Positions 5,089 to 5,954 of a stretch of 5,954 nucleotides of DNA are shown piece after piece. The notes beneath the pieces were generated by a model. It searched no databases and was not told the DNA's origin. It saw nothing but the letters and a program-made list of their open reading frames with translations. The DNA is from CAYUXU01 sp964489695 (GTDB lineage: Bacteria; Bacillota_I; Bacilli_A; Erysipelotrichales; Erysipelotrichaceae), in contig CAZAZP010000041.1 in the NCBI GenBank assembly GCA_964489695.1, forward strand, positions 1 through 5,954, in the 5' to 3' direction. Position 1 is the stretch's first letter. Every line of letters starts with the position of its first letter. A program made the translations under genes and the position numbers.

Positions 5089-5954
5089 TTAATCATCCTT
5101 CTTTGAAATTGATTGGTGGTGGATATTTAATTTCTTGATTCCGTGCGGAAAAGAAAATGCGATCTTGGCGATATTATCAGTCAATTCAATAATAACGCCC
5201 TCCCCAAATATTTTATGTTCAATCCGATCATTTGGTCGATATTGAACTGTCCCAGCAGTAATTAAATCAAGTTCACTGCTTAAAAAAGAACTCTCTCCTA
5301 AGCTATCGGGCCGCGCCCCACTATGTTTAATATAGGCTTCATTAATCTCTTGAATGAAGCGACTGGTAATCCGAGGTCGATTTAAAACAAAGTTAAAACC
5401 ACTGCTATCAGTTAAAAATAATTGTTGGCGGGCTCGGGTAAATGCCACATAGGCTAAACGCCTTTCTTCTTCTAAACCACCCAGTCCCTCACTTAGCGTT
5501 CTTTCACTTGGGAACGCTCCTTCACTCATCCCAACCACGAAAACATAATCAAACTCTAAACCTTTCGCAGCGTGAATGGTCATTAATTGGACATAACTAC
5601 CTGTTGGTTCCGCATTGGTATCGACGTATAAGCTAACTAGTTGTAAGTATTCATTTAATGTTCCTTCTGGATGTGCCGCTTTAAAAACTTCCATATCATT
5701 CATTAATTCTTTTAAGTTTTCTAACCGGTCAGTTTCTTGGTTGATTTGTAAGATGTTTTGATAACCGGTTTGAGCTAAGACCTCTTGTAATAATTCACTC
5801 ACACTTAACTCTTGTTGCTTAGCTCGTAACGTTAAGATAATTTTAACAAACTGATCAATTTGAGCTTGTAGCTTGGGCTGAAACGTCATTTGTTGGACCG
5901 CTTCAAATAAAGATACTTGTCTAGCGTTAGCTTCAGCTTCAATTCGCTCTAAAG
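5089..5954 (-). CDS. pcrA: PcrA/UvrD-type DNA helicase, C-terminal 287 residues (start lies beyond the window)
   Basis: PcrA is a superfamily 1A 3'-to-5' DNA helicase used in repair, in removing RecA, in rolling-circle plasmid replication and in dealing with stalled RNA polymerase. The frame is open to the window end: 21 codons before the ATG at 5889 continue the helicase (LERIEAEANARQVSLFEAVQ), so that ATG is internal. Visible parts are the end of domain 2B, motif V (VQLMTIHAAKGLEFDYVFV, near 5592-5536), GMSEGAFPS, motif VI (EEERRLAYVAFTRAR, near 5472-5428) with its ATP-sensing arginines, and a C-terminal Tudor-like domain (near 5241-5110) with NDRIEHKIFGEG and IAFSFPHGIKKL. That domain binds RNA polymerase in Bacillus PcrA. 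The linker between motif VI and this domain holds a Ser-rich stretch. The stop is TAA at 5091-5089, and the last codons (KKDD) supply the ligA Shine-Dalgarno. A housekeeping paralogue cannot be excluded, but ligA downstream is the classic pcrA setting. Confidence 0.95.
   Translation of the reverse strand, partial: LERIEAEANARQVSLFEAVQQMTFQPKLQAQIDQFVKIILTLRAKQQELSVSELLQEVLAQTGYQNILQINQETDRLENLKELMNDMEVFKAAHPEGTLNEYLQLVSLYVDTNAEPTGSYVQLMTIHAAKGLEFDYVFVVGMSEGAFPSERTLSEGLGGLEEERRLAYVAFTRARQQLFLTDSSGFNFVLNRPRITSRFIQEINEAYIKHSGARPDSLGESSFLSSELDLITAGTVQYRPNDRIEHKIFGEGVIIELTDNIAKIAFSFPHGIKKLNIHHQSISKKDD
5096..5100 (-). promoter_or_regulatory. Ribosome binding site for ligA that decides its start
   Basis: AAGGA on the minus strand sits inside the last codons of pcrA. 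It is 8 bases upstream of the ATG at 5087 but runs directly into the ATG at 5096. Normal spacing therefore favours the downstream start. Confidence 0.7.

Noticed and set aside
5442..5636. Open frame on the plus strand opposite pcrA motifs V and VI
   Set aside because: It is opposite the most conserved helicase motifs and has no supporting signals.
5887..5889. ATG that could be taken as the start of a short helicase-like gene
   Set aside because: The frame continues upstream with typical PcrA residues to the window end, so it is an internal methionine and not a truncated gene.
1..5954. TGA read as tryptophan (Mollicutes code)
   Set aside because: TGA ends gatA and ligA at the places the families end, and the tryptophan codons I checked are TGG.
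1..5954. An undescribed defence, mobile or RNA-based system
   Set aside because: All but about 10 bases are covered by six recognisable genes, with no repeats array, transposase, tRNA, structured leader or unexplained gap.

Overview
The window looks like a piece of a low-GC Bacillota (Firmicutes) chromosome. It is AT-rich, leucine is mostly TTA, Shine-Dalgarno sites are AAGGAG-like, and the gene order is pcrA, ligA, camS, gatC, gatA, gatB. CamS is a lipoprotein family of walled, Gram-positive Bacilli. The GatA and GatB sequences recall, from memory, the divergent forms of Mollicutes and their walled relatives. A Bacilli lineage near the Erysipelotrichia/Mollicutes branch is therefore my best guess, but it is not proven. 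Tryptophan sites that I read are TGG, and TGA works as a stop (gatA, ligA), so the code appears standard here.

All six genes lie on the minus strand and are transcribed from high to low coordinates. Reading in that direction: the C-terminal part of PcrA helicase (5954-5089, start outside the window); LigA, the NAD+-dependent DNA ligase (5087-3105); a CamS-type lipoprotein (3108-2053); and GatC (2043-1762), GatA (1762-368) and the first 126 codons of GatB (378-1, cut by the window edge). Together GatC, GatA and GatB form the Glu-tRNA(Gln)/Asp-tRNA(Asn) amidotransferase.

Coding is almost gapless. Neighbours overlap by 1, 4 or 11 bases or are 1 to 9 bases apart, so one polycistronic mRNA with translational coupling is the natural reading. 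I see no terminator, no convincing internal promoter, no RNA gene, no mobile element and no CRISPR array. There is no gene-free stretch longer than 9 bases.

Functionally the run joins DNA repair and replication (PcrA, LigA), a cell-surface lipoprotein (CamS), and tRNA-dependent amide synthesis for accurate Gln/Asn decoding (GatCAB). This grouping is known from Bacilli, and I do not think the window holds an undescribed system. The points most worth checking are the altered active-site surroundings and short N-terminus of GatA, the short divergent CamS with a hydrophobic leader that could release a pheromone-like peptide, and the choice of ligA start codon.
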